Source: Yersinia nurmii (GTDB lineage Bacteria > Pseudomonadota > Gammaproteobacteria > Enterobacterales > Enterobacteriaceae). From it: a DNA stretch of 64,000 bases. The notes beneath the pieces are model-generated. The model was not told where the DNA came from, ran no database searches, and saw only the letters and a program-made list of their open reading frames with translations. Position 1 is the stretch's first letter; every line of letters begins with the position of its first letter. The position numbers and the translations under genes are program-made. This document shows positions 1 to 11,443 of the stretch, piece after piece. The stretch spans positions 124,001-188,000 of the forward strand of contig NZ_CPYD01000009.1 of the NCBI RefSeq assembly GCF_001112925.1, read 5' to 3'.

Positions 1-137
1 AGTTCATGATGTTCCAGTGTTTGTTCGATCTCAGCCAGCACCCCTTCGGTCAAGCCGTTATTGCCCAGCATCACTACTGGTTTTAACGGATGGGCCAGGC
101 TTTTCAGGTGCTGTTTTTGTTTGTTATTCAGATTCAT
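1..137 (-). CDS. yhbY: YhbY, ribosome-associated CRM-domain RNA-binding protein (partial)
   Basis: The first 45 codons read leftwards from an ATG at 137 and run off the window edge. The visible protein starts MNLNNKQKQHLKSLAHPL and contains the glycine-rich VMLGNNGLTEGV loop typical of the CRM RNA-binding fold. YhbY is a small protein of about 97 residues that associates with pre-50S ribosomal subunits. It is divergent from rlmE, another 50S-maturation gene, the same arrangement as in E. coli. The 148-base gap between the two starts must hold both promoters; no strong consensus was picked out there. Confidence 0.93.
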   Translation of the reverse strand, partial: MNLNNKQKQHLKSLAHPLKPVVMLGNNGLTEGVLAEIEQTLEHHE

Positions 138-285
138 CGTCTTTTTTGCTTAAGTTGGGATTGAAAACGGTTCATTCTACCGCCATCTCATGTGTATCAC
201 CAAATCGGTCTTTCACCGGTTAGGGAGTCTACGCGAGCTAAGCAATAGATGCGCGGGCTCTTAATTAGGATAGTTGGAAAAAGAG

Positions 286-915
286 ATGGCCAATAAAAAG
301 CGTTCAGCTAGCTCCAGTCGCTGGTTACAAGAACACTTTAGCGATAAATATGTGATTCAGGCGCAGAAAAAAGGGTTACGTTCGCGCGCCTGGTTTAAAC
401 TTGATGAAATACAACAGAGCGATAAACTCTTTAAACCCGGTATGACAGTTGTGGATTTAGGTGCAGCTCCGGGTGGCTGGTCTCAGTATGTCGTTACTCA
501 GATCGGTGGTAAAGGTCGAATCATCGCTTGCGATCTTTTACCAATGGATCCTATCGTTGGCGTCGATTTCCTTCAAGGCGACTTTCGTGATGAACTGGTG
601 CTGAAAGCACTGCTCGAGCGGGTAGGTGAGAAAAAAGTTCAGGTGGTTATGTCTGACATGGCCCCGAATATGAGTGGTACTCCGGCAGTCGATATCCCTA
701 AATCGATGTATCTGGTTGAATTAGCGCTGGATATGTGTCGTGATGTACTGGCACCAGGCGGAAGTTTCTTGGTGAAAGTGTTCCAGGGAGATGGCTTTGA
801 TGAATACCTACGGGAAATTCGCTCCCTGTTTACGAAAGTTAAGATTCGTAAGCCAGACGCTTCTCGTGCGCGATCGCGAGAAGTGTACATTGTAGCGACA
901 GGGCGGAAACTGTAG
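286..915 (+). CDS. rlmE: 23S rRNA 2'-O-ribose U2552 methyltransferase RlmE (FtsJ/RrmJ)
   Basis: RlmE is the heat-shock methyltransferase that modifies the 2'-OH of U2552 in the 23S rRNA A-loop, using S-adenosylmethionine, late in 50S assembly. The 209-residue protein has the Rossmann SAM motif [13 protein letters not shown] near residue 55 and a catalytic-type SDMAPNMSG segment near residue 124. Its length equals the E. coli protein. An in-frame TTG lies upstream at 274, but the ATG at 286 gives the conserved N-terminus ([18 protein letters not shown]) and sits behind a purine-rich GGAAAAAGAG. ftsH follows after 47 bases, so the two are likely cotranscribed as in E. coli. Confidence 0.97.
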   Translation: MANKKRSASSSRWLQEHFSDKYVIQAQKKGLRSRAWFKLDEIQQSDKLFKPGMTVVDLGAAPGGWSQYVVTQIGGKGRIIACDLLPMDPIVGVDFLQGDFRDELVLKALLERVGEKKVQVVMSDMAPNMSGTPAVDIPKSMYLVELALDMCRDVLAPGGSFLVKVFQGDGFDEYLREIRSLFTKVKIRKPDASRARSREVYIVATGRKL

Positions 916-962
916 TACCCTAACGCTGTTTGTTAACACAGTTGTAATATGAGGTTAATCCC

Positions 963-2906
<1,944 letters not shown>

Positions 2907-2943
2907 GCGGATTGTTGGCATCTAAATGCGTAGTGATTAATAT

Positions 2944-2975
2944 AACCCCGGGCTTGCTCGGGGTTTTTCTTTTTC
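2944..2975 (+). terminator. Rho-independent terminator after ftsH
   Basis: A 7-bp perfect stem AACCCCG/CGGGGTT (2944-2950 and 2959-2965) with an 8-base loop is followed by TTTCTTTTTC. It lies 38 bases after the ftsH stop and separates rlmE-ftsH from folP-glmM. Confidence 0.9.
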
Positions 2976-3022
2976 TGACCGGGATAAATTGAAGTGCTTA
3001 GCCACTTTTAAGGTAAATAACG

Positions 3023-3856
3023 ATGTATTTGACTGCTAGGGATCTGACGCTCGATCTCTCACATCCTCAGGTTATGGGGATTTTGAACGTGACCCCCGAT
3101 TCGTTTTCTGACGGTGGACGCCACAACGATCTCGATAATGCACTTCATCACGCGCAGGCGATGATTACCGCTGGTGCAACTCTGATTGACGTGGGCGGCG
3201 AGTCAACCCGGCCTGGAGCCGCTGAAGTGAGCGAGCAGGAAGAATTGGATCGAGTGATTCCGGTAGTTGAAGCGTTGGCGAAACGTTTTGAGATTTTTAT
3301 TTCGGTTGATACTTCAAAAGCGGCAGTGATAACTGAATCAGCCAAAGTCGGCGCGCATCTGATCAATGACGTTCGTTCTTTGCAAGAGCCGGGCGCTCTG
3401 GAAGCGGCGGCAGCGACGGGCCTGCCGGTTTGCCTGATGCACATGCAAGGGCAACCGCAGAGCATGCAGCAATCCCCTCACTATGATGATTTACTGGCGG
3501 ATGTGAACCAGTTCTTTGAGCATCACATTGCACGCTGTGTTGCAGCAGGTATCGCAAAAAGTAAATTGTTACTCGATCCGGGATTCGGTTTTGGTAAAAA
3601 TTTAGCGCATAATTACCAGCTATTGGCTCGGCTGGCGGAACTTCACCATTTCGAGCTTCCGCTTTTGGTCGGAATGTCGCGAAAATCAATGGTGGGTCAG
3701 TTACTTAATGTGCCACCTCAACAGCGAGTTATTGGCAGCGTTGCCTGTGCAGTCATTGCGGCAATGCAGGGAGCGCAGATCGTCAGAGTGCATGACGTTA
3801 AAGAAACCGTCGAGGCGATGCGTATCGTCGAGGCAACACTTTCAGCGAAGGAATAG
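3023..3856 (+). CDS. folP: Dihydropteroate synthase
   Basis: FolP condenses p-aminobenzoate with 6-hydroxymethyl-dihydropterin diphosphate to give dihydropteroate in folate synthesis. It is the sulfonamide target. The 277-residue protein shows the family signatures GILNVTPDSFSDGG near residue 19, DVGGESTRPGA near 57, DPGFGFGKN near 189 and the C-terminal RVHDVKE. No known sulfonamide-resistance insertion after the second signature is apparent. It starts at an ATG after AAGGTAA and is followed 9 bases later by glmM, as in E. coli. Confidence 0.97.
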   Translation: MYLTARDLTLDLSHPQVMGILNVTPDSFSDGGRHNDLDNALHHAQAMITAGATLIDVGGESTRPGAAEVSEQEELDRVIPVVEALAKRFEIFISVDTSKAAVITESAKVGAHLINDVRSLQEPGALEAAAATGLPVCLMHMQGQPQSMQQSPHYDDLLADVNQFFEHHIARCVAAGIAKSKLLLDPGFGFGKNLAHNYQLLARLAELHHFELPLLVGMSRKSMVGQLLNVPPQQRVIGSVACAVIAAMQGAQIVRVHDVKETVEAMRIVEATLSAKE

Positions 3857-3865
3857 AGAGAAATT

Positions 3866-5206
3866 ATGAGTGACCGTAAATACTTTGGTACAGATGGCAT
3901 TCGCGGAAAAGTAGGTGATAACCCGATTACGCCTGAGTTTGTATTGAAGCTCGGTTGGGCCGCAGGGAAAGTTCTGGCTCGTCATGGCTCGCGTAAGATC
4001 ATCATTGGTAAAGATACGCGTATTTCCGGTTACATGCTGGAATCAGCGCTGGAAGCCGGTCTGGCTGCCGCTGGTTTATCCGCGTCATTCACTGGCCCAA
4101 TGCCAACTCCTGCTGTGGCTTACCTAACTCGCGCTTTCCGAGCGGAAGCGGGCATCGTTATTTCCGCCTCTCATAACCCTTTCTATGACAACGGCATTAA
4201 ATTCTTCGATATTGATGGTGCAAAATTGCCTGACGAAGTAGAAGAAGCCATTGAAGCGGAAATGGAAAAGCCACTGACCTGCGTTGAGTCATCAGAATTG
4301 GGTAAAGCCAGCCGTATTGTTGATGCAGCCGGTCGTTATATTGAATTTTGTAAAGGCACTTTCCCGAACGAATTAAATCTGAACGGTTTAAAAATCGTTG
4401 TGGACTGCGCCAACGGTGCAACCTATCACATCGCGCCAAGCGTATTACGTGAACTGGGTGCTACCGTGATTGCCATCGGCTGTGAGCCTGACGGTATGAA
4501 CATCAATGAAGAATGTGGTGCTACCGATGTTCGTATGCTGCAAGAGCGTGTACTGGCTGAAAAAGCACATGTTGGCCTTGCCTTTGACGGCGACGGCGAC
4601 CGCCTGATGATGGTTGACCATTTGGGCAATAAAGTGGATGGCGACCAGATTCTTTATATCATTGCGCGTGAAGGCCTGCGTCAGGGTCAGCTAAAAGGCG
4701 GCGCTGTGGGTACGCTGATGAGCAATATGGGTCTGGAGTTAGCGCTGAAGCAACTAGGCATTCCTTTCGCTCGTGCAAAAGTAGGCGACCGCTACGTGTT
4801 GGAAAAAATGCAGGAAAACGGCTGGCGTATCGGGGCTGAAAACTCCGGCCATGTGATTCTATTGGATAAAACCACCACAGGTGACGGTATCGTCGCAGGT
4901 TTGCAAGTACTGACTGCGATGGTGCGTAACGACATGAGCCTGCATGATCTGTGCAGTGGCATGAAGTTATTGCCTCAGATTCTGGTTAACGTTCGTTTCT
5001 CCGGTAATCACAATCCGCTAGAGTCTGACGCCGTTGTTGCCGTGACTCAGCAGGTTGAGGCTGAACTGGCGGGGCGTGGCCGTGTGCTGTTACGTAAATC
5101 GGGCACTGAGCCATTGATCCGCGTAATGGTTGAAGGCGATGAAGAGGAAGAGCTGATTAAGTCTCTGGCTCATCGTATTGCCGATGCGGTAAAAGCAGCA
5201 GGTTAA
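3866..5206 (+). CDS. glmM: Phosphoglucosamine mutase
   Basis: GlmM interconverts glucosamine-6-phosphate and glucosamine-1-phosphate, feeding UDP-GlcNAc for peptidoglycan and LPS. The 446-residue alpha-D-phosphohexomutase has the phosphoserine loop ISASHNP with the catalytic serine at residue 102, the metal-binding DGDGDR near residue 240, the sugar-binding loop GAENSGH and the C-terminal phosphate-binding [11 protein letters not shown]. An AGAGAGAAATT stretch precedes the ATG. It is cotranscribed with folP (9-base gap). In E. coli the transcript is also targeted by GlmZ-family control at glmS, not here. Confidence 0.97.
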   Translation: MSDRKYFGTDGIRGKVGDNPITPEFVLKLGWAAGKVLARHGSRKIIIGKDTRISGYMLESALEAGLAAAGLSASFTGPMPTPAVAYLTRAFRAEAGIVISASHNPFYDNGIKFFDIDGAKLPDEVEEAIEAEMEKPLTCVESSELGKASRIVDAAGRYIEFCKGTFPNELNLNGLKIVVDCANGATYHIAPSVLRELGATVIAIGCEPDGMNINEECGATDVRMLQERVLAEKAHVGLAFDGDGDRLMMVDHLGNKVDGDQILYIIAREGLRQGQLKGGAVGTLMSNMGLELALKQLGIPFARAKVGDRYVLEKMQENGWRIGAENSGHVILLDKTTTGDGIVAGLQVLTAMVRNDMSLHDLCSGMKLLPQILVNVRFSGNHNPLESDAVVAVTQQVEAELAGRGRVLLRKSGTEPLIRVMVEGDEEEELIKSLAHRIADAVKAAG

Positions 5207-5264
5207 TGGCTTTATTTTAAGGGGAGGAGGAAGCTCTTCCCTGCTGAATTGTCCGCAAGTTGAA

Positions 5265-5300
5265 TAACCTGGCTGTTTTTTCTGCAAATGAGCCAGGTTA
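5265..5300. repeat. 10-bp perfect inverted repeat in the glmM-secG gap
   Basis: TAACCTGGCT at 5265-5274 is mirrored by AGCCAGGTTA at 5291-5300 around a 16-base, T-rich loop. It starts 58 bases after glmM. It lacks a U-tract after the stem, so it may be an mRNA-end or processing hairpin rather than a classical terminator. A second smaller hairpin, CACCC-GCTTAAGT-GGGTG, occupies 5345-5362, about 70 bases before secG. Confidence 0.6.
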
Positions 5301-5432
5301 GTGAAATTGCCCTTGCGTGTATTAACCGCTTTGGTTAGTATTCACACCCGCTTAAGTGGGTGAATGAATTCCCGCTGTTATGGGTGAAAAGCATTTGGCA
5401 TGCGGTGAACCCGCAAGGATACAGGTACAACT

Positions 5433-5768
5433 ATGTACGAAGCTCTTCTGGTAATTTTCTTGCTGATTTCGATTGGGCTTGTGGCTCTGATCATGTTGCA
5501 GCAAGGTAAAGGCGCGGATATGGGAGCCTCATTCGGAGCAGGTGCATCTGCAACTCTGTTCGGTTCGAATGGTTCCGGTAACTTCATGACCCGCATGACG
5601 GCTGTCTTGGCGACTTTATTTTTCGTCATCAGTTTGATTTTGGGCAATATGAGCACCAACCAGGGCCGTCAAGGCAGCGAGTGGGAAAACCTGGGTCAGC
5701 CAGTTAAAGCTGAGCAGACTACAGCGCCGGCAGCACCCGCTAAGCCGAGCAGCGATATCCCGCAGTAA
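5433..5768 (+). CDS. secG: SecG, preprotein translocase subunit
   Basis: SecG is the small non-essential partner of the SecYE channel and stimulates SecA-driven export. The 111-residue protein has two membrane segments (about residues 2-22 and 52-72) joined by the conserved loop MLQQGKGADMGASFGAGAS. The C-terminal tail is low-complexity and rich in Ala and Pro. The length matches E. coli (110). It lies between glmM and the tRNA-Leu gene, as in other Enterobacterales. Confidence 0.96.
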   Translation: MYEALLVIFLLISIGLVALIMLQQGKGADMGASFGAGASATLFGSNGSGNFMTRMTAVLATLFFVISLILGNMSTNQGRQGSEWENLGQPVKAEQTTAPAAPAKPSSDIPQ

Positions 5769-5865
5769 GAAATAGTAAGTTGTTGTAGCGTCGTAAGATA
5801 GTACAGAAAGAAAGTTGTAGAATGGTTGTGGCGCTTGGACAGTAAAGCAGACCATTAATATCAGT

Positions 5866-5952
5866 GCCGTGGTGGTGGAATTGGTAGACACGCTACCTTG
5901 AGGTGGTAGTGCCCGATTGGGCTTACGGGTTCAAGTCCCGTCCTCGGTACCA
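5866..5952 (+). tRNA. leuU: tRNA-Leu (anticodon GAG)
   Basis: An 87-nt class II tRNA can be folded by eye. The anticodon loop is CTTGAGG (GAG, reading CUC/CUU), there is a long variable arm, the T-arm is ACGGG-TTCAAGT-CCCGT, and CCA is encoded at the 3' end. The acceptor stem is GCCGTGG against CCTCGGT, which leaves a U-U mismatch at positions 5-68 and a G-U at 1-72. The location after secG matches leuU. Confidence 0.95.
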
Positions 5953-5966
5953 AACAGATAGATAAC

Positions 5967-5995
5967 TTGCTTTTTTATCGTTATCGACGTAGTAT
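5967..5995 (+). promoter_or_regulatory. Sigma-70 promoter for the initiator tRNA / rimP-nusA-infB operon
   Basis: TTGCTT at 5967-5972 and TAGTAT at 5990-5995 are separated by exactly 17 bases. The predicted start site (about 6002) falls 10 bases before the mature 5' end of the initiator tRNA. In E. coli the metY promoter likewise drives the downstream rimP-nusA-infB operon. Confidence 0.7.
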
Positions 5996-6011
5996 TTGCC
6001 ACGTTTTCGGA

Positions 6012-6088
<77 letters not shown>

Positions 6089-6185
6089 CTTTCCTAAAGT
6101 GTTTTTTTTCAAATAGTAGTATTCGCAGTCCTCAATACTTTCGATTTCAATTTGAAAAAAATACTTGTCAGAAAGTTGTACCGAA

Positions 6186-6286
6186 GCCGCTTAGCGGCAA
6201 ACAGGGTCCAGTTGCATAAAGCCCCGAATTTCGGGGTTTTTTGTTATTTGACAACAGAATCACTGGGCTATTAAGCCCTTTTTTTA
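6186..6286 (+). terminator. Three tandem hairpins between metY and rimP, two with U-tracts
   Basis: GCCGC-TTA-GCGGC occupies 6186-6198. CCCCGA-ATT-TCGGGG at 6222-6236 is followed by TTTTTTG. GGGCT-ATTA-AGCCC at 6265-6278 is followed by TTTTTTTAT, only 17 bases before the rimP start. The last two look like intrinsic terminators. The gene order implies that transcription from the tRNA promoter must partly read through, as known for the leader of the E. coli nusA operon, whose expression is under NusA feedback. Confidence 0.8.
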
Positions 6287-6302
6287 TGTCTTGGGGGTGG
6301 GC

Positions 6303-6755
6303 TTGTCCACATTAGAACAAAAGTTAACAGAGATTATTTCAGCACCGGTCGAAGCGTTAGGCTACGAATTAGTCGGCATCGAGTTCATCCGGGGGCGCCA
6401 ATCGACGCTACGAATCTATATTGATAGTGACGACGGGATCACTGTTGATGCTTGTGCTGATGTCAGCCACCAGGTCAGCGCTGTATTGGACGTAGAAGAT
6501 CCAATCACAGTCGCTTACAACTTGGAAGTTTCCTCTCCGGGCCTTGATCGCCCTATGTTCACCGCCGAACACTATACTCGTTACCTTGGTGAGACAGTCA
6601 TCCTGGTTTTGCGTATGGCAATGCAAAACCGCCGGAAATGGCAGGGCATTATTAAAGCTGTTGATGGTGAAATGATCACGGTTACTGTGGATGGAAAAGA
6701 TGAAGTGTTCGCGCTGAGCAACATCCAGAAAGCGAACCTGGTACCCCACTTTTAA
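6303..6755 (+). CDS. rimP: Ribosome maturation factor RimP
   Basis: RimP is needed for late maturation of the 30S subunit. The start is taken as TTG at 6303, giving [19 protein letters not shown] and 150 residues, the same start and length as the E. coli protein. An upstream in-frame TTG at 6291 would add MGVG and lies inside the G-rich stretch that probably serves as ribosome-binding site. The N-terminal alpha/beta domain contains GYELVGIEF and LRIYID. The C-terminal SH3-like domain ends in [13 protein letters not shown]. It is the first protein gene of the nusA-infB operon. Confidence 0.95.
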   Translation: MSTLEQKLTEIISAPVEALGYELVGIEFIRGRQSTLRIYIDSDDGITVDACADVSHQVSAVLDVEDPITVAYNLEVSSPGLDRPMFTAEHYTRYLGETVILVLRMAMQNRRKWQGIIKAVDGEMITVTVDGKDEVFALSNIQKANLVPHF

Positions 6756-6776
6756 AGTTTGGATGAGGCAACTAGG

Positions 6777-8264
6777 ATGAACAAAGAGATTCTGGCTGTT
6801 GTAGAAGCAGTTTCCAATGAGAAATCCCTTCCGCGCGAGAAGATTTTTGAAGCGTTGGAAACCGCTCTAGCGACAGCGACCAAGAAAAAATACGAACAAG
6901 AAATTGAAGTCCGTGTCAGCATCGATCGTAAAACCGGCGATTTCGACACCTTCCGCCGTTGGGTCGCTGTTGACGAAGTGACTATGCCAACGCGTGAAAT
7001 CACGCTGGAAGCCGCTCAATTTGAAGACCCAAGTATTCAGTTGGGCGATTATGTTGAAGATCAGATTGAATCCGTAACTTTCGACCGCATTACTACACAA
7101 ACCGCGAAGCAGGTTATCGTACAAAAAGTACGTGAAGCCGAACGTGCGATGGTGGTCGAGCAATTCCGTCAGTATTTGGGCGAGATTGTTACGGGTACAG
7201 TGAAAAAAGTTAACCGCGATAGTATCGCGCTGGACTTGGGTAACAACGCTGAAGCGGTGATTGGCCGTGAAGATATGTTGCCACGTGAAAACTTCCGTCC
7301 GGGCGACCGCATCCGCGGTGTTCTGTACGACGTGCGTCCTGAAGCTCGCGGTGCGCAGCTGTTTGTCAGCCGCTCCCGTTCAGAAATGCTGATTGAATTG
7401 TTCCGTATTGAAGTGCCAGAAATTGGTGAAGAGTTGATCGAAATTAAAGCCGCAGCCCGTGATCCGGGTTCTCGTGCTAAGATTGCGGTCAAAACCAACG
7501 ATAAACGTATCGATCCTGTGGGTGCCTGTGTAGGTATGCGCGGTGCGCGTGTTCAGGCCGTTTCCAGCGAGCTTGGCGGCGAGCGTATCGATATCGTGTT
7601 GTGGGATGATAATCCAGCTCAATTTGTTATCAATGCCATGGCTCCGGCTGATGTTGCGTCAATCGTTGTTGATGAAGACCGACACACGATGGATGTCGCT
7701 GTTGAAGCTAGCAATCTGGCTCAGGCGATTGGCCGTAACGGTCAAAACGTCCGTTTGGCTTCACAGCTTAGCGGCTGGGAACTGAACGTGATGACAGCAG
7801 ATGATCTTCAGGCGAAACATCAGGCTGAAGCTCATGCGGCGATCGATACCTTCACCAAACATCTTGATATTGATGAAGATTTCGCCACTGTGTTGGTTGA
7901 AGAAGGTTTCTCTTCTCTGGAAGAGTTGGCTTATGTGCCAATCAACGAATTGTTGGAAATAGATGGCCTTGATGAAGATATGGTAGAAGCGCTGCGTGAA
8001 CGCGCTAAAGCTGCATTGACCACGCTGGCCCTGGCACAAGAAGAAAGTCTTGGCGATCAAAAACCCGCAGACGACCTACTGAATTTGGAAGGTCTGGAAC
8101 GTAGCATGGCATTTAAATTGGCTGCGCGCGGTGTGTGTACGCTGGAAGATCTTGCCGAGCAGGGTATCGACGATCTGGCAGATATTGAAGGGCTGAGCGA
8201 TGAGCAAGCCGGCGAGCTGATTATGGCCGCACGTAATATCTGTTGGTTTGGCGATAACGCGTAA
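6777..8264 (+). CDS. nusA: Transcription termination/antitermination factor NusA
   Basis: NusA binds RNA polymerase and controls pausing, intrinsic termination, Rho-dependent termination and lambda/rrn antitermination. The ATG at 6777 gives [18 protein letters not shown] and 495 residues, identical in length to E. coli; the extra upstream residues from a TTG at 6759 are not conserved. Domains visible: N-terminal RNAP-binding domain (1-130), S1 domain (about 135-200), KH1 and KH2 ([16 protein letters not shown] and [20 protein letters not shown]), then two acidic helix-hairpin repeats ([19 protein letters not shown] and [19 protein letters not shown]) that bind the alpha CTD. It lies 21 bases after rimP. 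Confidence 0.97.
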   Translation: MNKEILAVVEAVSNEKSLPREKIFEALETALATATKKKYEQEIEVRVSIDRKTGDFDTFRRWVAVDEVTMPTREITLEAAQFEDPSIQLGDYVEDQIESVTFDRITTQTAKQVIVQKVREAERAMVVEQFRQYLGEIVTGTVKKVNRDSIALDLGNNAEAVIGREDMLPRENFRPGDRIRGVLYDVRPEARGAQLFVSRSRSEMLIELFRIEVPEIGEELIEIKAAARDPGSRAKIAVKTNDKRIDPVGACVGMRGARVQAVSSELGGERIDIVLWDDNPAQFVINAMAPADVASIVVDEDRHTMDVAVEASNLAQAIGRNGQNVRLASQLSGWELNVMTADDLQAKHQAEAHAAIDTFTKHLDIDEDFATVLVEEGFSSLEELAYVPINELLEIDGLDEDMVEALRERAKAALTTLALAQEESLGDQKPADDLLNLEGLERSMAFKLAARGVCTLEDLAEQGIDDLADIEGLSDEQAGELIMAARNICWFGDNA

Positions 8265-8288
8265 TAAACTGTAGCAGGAAGGAACAGC

Positions 8289-10967
8289 ATGACAGATGTA
8301 ACCGTTAAGTCGCTGGCAGCAGAGATTCAGACCCCGGTTGATCGCCTGGTACAGCAGTTTGCTGATGCAGGGATTAAGAAGTCTGAAGTAGACTCCGTTA
8401 CCCAGCAAGAAAAAGAAACATTGCTGGCGCACCTGAACCGTGAACACGGCAGCGCGCCAAATAAACTCACGTTGCAACGCAAAACGCGTAGCACCTTGAA
8501 TATTCCGAGCACCGGCGGAAAAAGTAAATCGGTGCAAATCGAGGTCCGCAAGAAACGCACTTATGTAAATACGCCGGAAGCTGAACAAGCGAAAGCGGAA
8601 GAGCAGGCACAGCGTGAAGCGGAAGAGCAGGCACAACGTGAAGCAGCAGCGGCAGCGCAGAAAATCGCTGAAGAAAATGCTAAACGTGCGGCCGAAGAAC
8701 AAGCCAAACGTGAGGCCGCTGAAAAAGCTAAACGCCAAGCAGCGGAAAAAGAAAAAGTGACGAATCAACAAACCGACGAAAAAACCAAGCCAGCTCAGAC
8801 CGATAAAGCACGCCGTGAAGCTGAAGCTGCCGAGCTGAAACGCTCTGTAGAAGAAGAAACACGCCGTAAGGTCGAAGAAGACGCGAAACGCGTTGCTGAA
8901 GAGGCCCGTAAAATGGCGGCTGAAAACGAAGGTAAATGGCCAGAACCTGTGGCTGAGCAGACCGAGTCTGCTGACTACCATGTAACGACTTCTCAACATG
9001 CTCGCGCCGCAGAAGATGAAAACGACGCGAAAGTTGAAGGCGATCGCCGTAGCCGCACCCGTGGTGGCAAAGCGACCAAACAGAAAAAAGGCAATAAACT
9101 CTCCGAGTCTAAAGCCGATCGCGAAGAAGCGCGTGCCGTTGGCCGTAAAGGTAAACGTAAGCCAAGCACTTTGCAGCAGAGCTTCAACAAGCCAGTGGTT
9201 GCGGTAAACCGTGACGTAGTGATTGGCGAAACGGTTACCGTTGCCGAACTGGCTAACAAAATGGCTGTTAAAGGCTCTCAGGTCATCAAAGCGATGATGA
9301 AACTGGGTGCAATGGCAACCATCAACCAGGTTATCGATCAGGAAACAGCTCAGCTGGTTGCTGAAGAGATGGGCCACAAAGTTATCCTGCGTCGTGAAAA
9401 CGAGCTGGAAGAAGCGCTGATGAGCGACCGTGATACAGGTACTGGTGTTGCAGCTGAGCCACGTGCTCCTGTTGTCACCATCATGGGCCACGTTGACCAC
9501 GGTAAAACCTCTCTGCTGGACTACATCCGCTCCACTAAAGTGGCGTCGGGCGAAGCAGGCGGCATTACTCAGCACATCGGTGCTTATCACGTTGAAACTG
9601 ACAACGGCATGATCACCTTCCTGGATACCCCAGGACACGCCGCGTTTACTTCAATGCGTGCTCGTGGTGCTCAGGCGACGGATATCGTTGTTCTGGTTGT
9701 TGCGGCAGACGACGGCGTGATGCCACAGACTATCGAAGCTATCCAGCATGCGAAAGCGGCGAACGTGCCAGTTGTGGTTGCAGTGAACAAAATGGATAAG
9801 CCAGAAGCCGATCCAGACCGCGTTAAAACCGAACTGTCTCAGTACGGCATCCAGCCGGAAGAGTGGGGCGGCGAGTCTCAGTTCATCAACGTGTCTGCTA
9901 AAGCGGGTACAGGTATTGACGAACTGTTGAACGCAATCCTGCTGCAAGCTGAAGTTCTGGAACTGAAAGCGGTTCGTAGCGGCATGGCAAGCGGTGTGGT
10001 TATCGAATCCTTCCTGGATAAAGGCCGTGGCCCAGTTGCTACCGTGCTGGTTCAAGAAGGTACTCTGAACAAGGGCGATATCGTACTGTGTGGCTTCGAG
10101 TATGGCCGTGTGCGTGCGATGCGTGACGAATTAGGTCGCGACATCACCTCTGCGGGTCCGTCTATTCCGGTTGAAATTTTGGGTCTGTCCAGCGTTCCTG
10201 CTGCTGGTGACGAAGTTACCGTTGTTCGTGATGAGAAGAAAGCGCGTGAAGTTGCACTGTATCGTCAGGGTAAATTCCGCGAAGTTAAACTGGCTCGTCA
10301 GCAGAAATCTAAGCTGGAAAACATGTTTGCGAACATGACCGAAGGCGAAGTTTCTGAACTGAACATCGTAATCAAGTCTGACGTACAGGGTTCTTGTGAA
10401 GCTATCTGTGATTCACTGGAAAAACTGTCTACCGACGAAGTGAAAGTGCGCATTGTTGGTTCAGGCGTTGGTGGTATCACCGAAACTGATGCAACTCTGG
10501 CCGCTGCTTCTGGCGCAATCATTCTTGGCTTTAACGTCCGTGCTGATGCTTCAGCCCGTCGCGTAGTTGAGACTGAAGGCTTGGATCTGCGTTACTACTC
10601 TGTTATCTATAGCCTGATTGACGAAGTTAAGCAGGCAATGAGCGGTATGTTGGCACCAGAGTACAAACAGCAAATCATTGGTCTGGCTGAAGTTCGTGAT
10701 GTATTTAAATCACCGAAATTTGGCGCCATTGCTGGTTGTATGGTTACCGAAGGTGTGATTAAGCGTAACAACCCAATCCGCGTTCTGCGTGACAACGTGG
10801 TTATCTACGAAGGCGAGCTGGAATCTCTGCGCCGCTTCAAAGATGACGTCAACGAAGTCCGTAACGGTATGGAATGTGGTATCGGCGTTAAGAACTACAA
10901 CGATGTGCGTACTGGCGATATGATCGAAGTATTCGAAATCATTGAAATCAAACGTACCATCGCTTAA
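8289..10967 (+). CDS. infB: Translation initiation factor IF-2
   Basis: IF-2 is the GTPase that places fMet-tRNA on the 30S subunit and promotes subunit joining. The 892-residue protein (E. coli 890) has an N-terminal IF2N domain, a long highly charged Ala/Glu/Arg/Lys region with near-repeats of EEQAQREA (about residues 97-220), a second IF2N-like segment, the G domain with G1 GHVDHGKT near residue 399, G3 DTPGH, G4 NKMD, and domains II-IV at the C-terminus. A conserved internal GTG start for the short isoform is retained (see separate entry). It begins 24 bases after nusA behind AGGAAGGA. Confidence 0.97.
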   Translation: MTDVTVKSLAAEIQTPVDRLVQQFADAGIKKSEVDSVTQQEKETLLAHLNREHGSAPNKLTLQRKTRSTLNIPSTGGKSKSVQIEVRKKRTYVNTPEAEQAKAEEQAQREAEEQAQREAAAAAQKIAEENAKRAAEEQAKREAAEKAKRQAAEKEKVTNQQTDEKTKPAQTDKARREAEAAELKRSVEEETRRKVEEDAKRVAEEARKMAAENEGKWPEPVAEQTESADYHVTTSQHARAAEDENDAKVEGDRRSRTRGGKATKQKKGNKLSESKADREEARAVGRKGKRKPSTLQQSFNKPVVAVNRDVVIGETVTVAELANKMAVKGSQVIKAMMKLGAMATINQVIDQETAQLVAEEMGHKVILRRENELEEALMSDRDTGTGVAAEPRAPVVTIMGHVDHGKTSLLDYIRSTKVASGEAGGITQHIGAYHVETDNGMITFLDTPGHAAFTSMRARGAQATDIVVLVVAADDGVMPQTIEAIQHAKAANVPVVVAVNKMDKPEADPDRVKTELSQYGIQPEEWGGESQFINVSAKAGTGIDELLNAILLQAEVLELKAVRSGMASGVVIESFLDKGRGPVATVLVQEGTLNKGDIVLCGFEYGRVRAMRDELGRDITSAGPSIPVEILGLSSVPAAGDEVTVVRDEKKAREVALYRQGKFREVKLARQQKSKLENMFANMTEGEVSELNIVIKSDVQGSCEAICDSLEKLSTDEVKVRIVGSGVGGITETDATLAAASGAIILGFNVRADASARRVVETEGLDLRYYSVIYSLIDEVKQAMSGMLAPEYKQQIIGLAEVRDVFKSPKFGAIAGCMVTEGVIKRNNPIRVLRDNVVIYEGELESLRRFKDDVNEVRNGMECGIGVKNYNDVRTGDMIEVFEIIEIKRTIA
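8757..8759 (+). promoter_or_regulatory. Internal GTG start for the short IF-2 isoform (IF2-2)
   Basis: E. coli infB makes shorter isoforms from an in-frame GTG (V158) and an ATG seven codons later (M165). Here codon 157 is GTG in the matching context ([12 protein letters not shown]), preceded by the purine stretch GCGGAAAAAGAAAAA. The position corresponding to E. coli M165 is GAA (Glu), so only the GTG start appears to be kept. Confidence 0.6.
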
Positions 10968-10994
10968 CGACCTCTGATCTGCTTATATCCATTT

Positions 10995-11012
10995 GGGGGG
11001 CCTTGGCCCCCC
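10995..11012 (+). other. GC hairpin between infB and rbfA
   Basis: GGGGGGCC and GGCCCCCC form an 8-bp perfect palindrome with only TT between them. It lies between the infB stop and the rbfA start (11033). There is no U-tract after it, so it is more likely an RNA-processing or polarity hairpin than a terminator. Confidence 0.7.
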
Positions 11013-11032
11013 TACTTGTCTGGAGAATCCTA

Positions 11033-11443
11033 ATGGCAAAAGAATTTAGCCGCTCTCAGCGCGTTTCTCAGGAAATGCAAAAAGAGATCGCAATCATTCT
11101 ACAGCGTGAAATCAAAGATCCTCGTGTTGGTATGGCGACGGTATCGGGTATCGAACTTTCTCGCGATCTGGCCTACGCCAAGGTTTTTGTCACTTTCCTG
11201 AATGTATTAACCGACAATGCCGATCCTGATACAGTCAAAAACGGTATCAAGGCACTGCAAGACGCTTCCGGTTATATCCGTACTTTGCTGGGCAAAGCCA
11301 TGCGTTTGCGCATCGTGCCTGAGCTGACATTTGCCTATGACAACTCCCTGATTGAAGGGATGCGTATGTCTAACCTGGTCACAAACGTCATCAAAAATGA
11401 CGTTGAGCGTCAGACCTCTACAGGCACTGACGAGGAGAAGTAA
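11033..11443 (+). CDS. rbfA: 30S ribosome-binding factor RbfA
   Basis: RbfA is a cold-shock KH-type protein that binds immature 30S subunits and helps 16S 5'-end maturation. The ATG at 11033 gives [19 protein letters not shown] and 136 residues (E. coli 133). An earlier in-frame start at 11003 lies inside the GC hairpin and is rejected. The KH-like core includes [15 protein letters not shown] and the C-terminal [14 protein letters not shown]. Its TAA overlaps the truB ATG by one base (TAATG), implying translational coupling. Confidence 0.96.
   Translation: MAKEFSRSQRVSQEMQKEIAIILQREIKDPRVGMATVSGIELSRDLAYAKVFVTFLNVLTDNADPDTVKNGIKALQDASGYIRTLLGKAMRLRIVPELTFAYDNSLIEGMRMSNLVTNVIKNDVERQTSTGTDEEK

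Noticed and set aside
5836-5860. TTGGAC and TAATAT as a promoter for tRNA-Leu
   Set aside because: The spacing is only 15 bases and the -10 would end within a few bases of the mature tRNA, leaving no precursor leader.
8076-9638. 520-codon minus-strand open frame opposite infB
   Set aside because: It is opposite the Glu/Lys/Ala-rich IF-2 N-terminus; its Phe-rich translation is the expected artefact and has no domain or ribosome-binding site.
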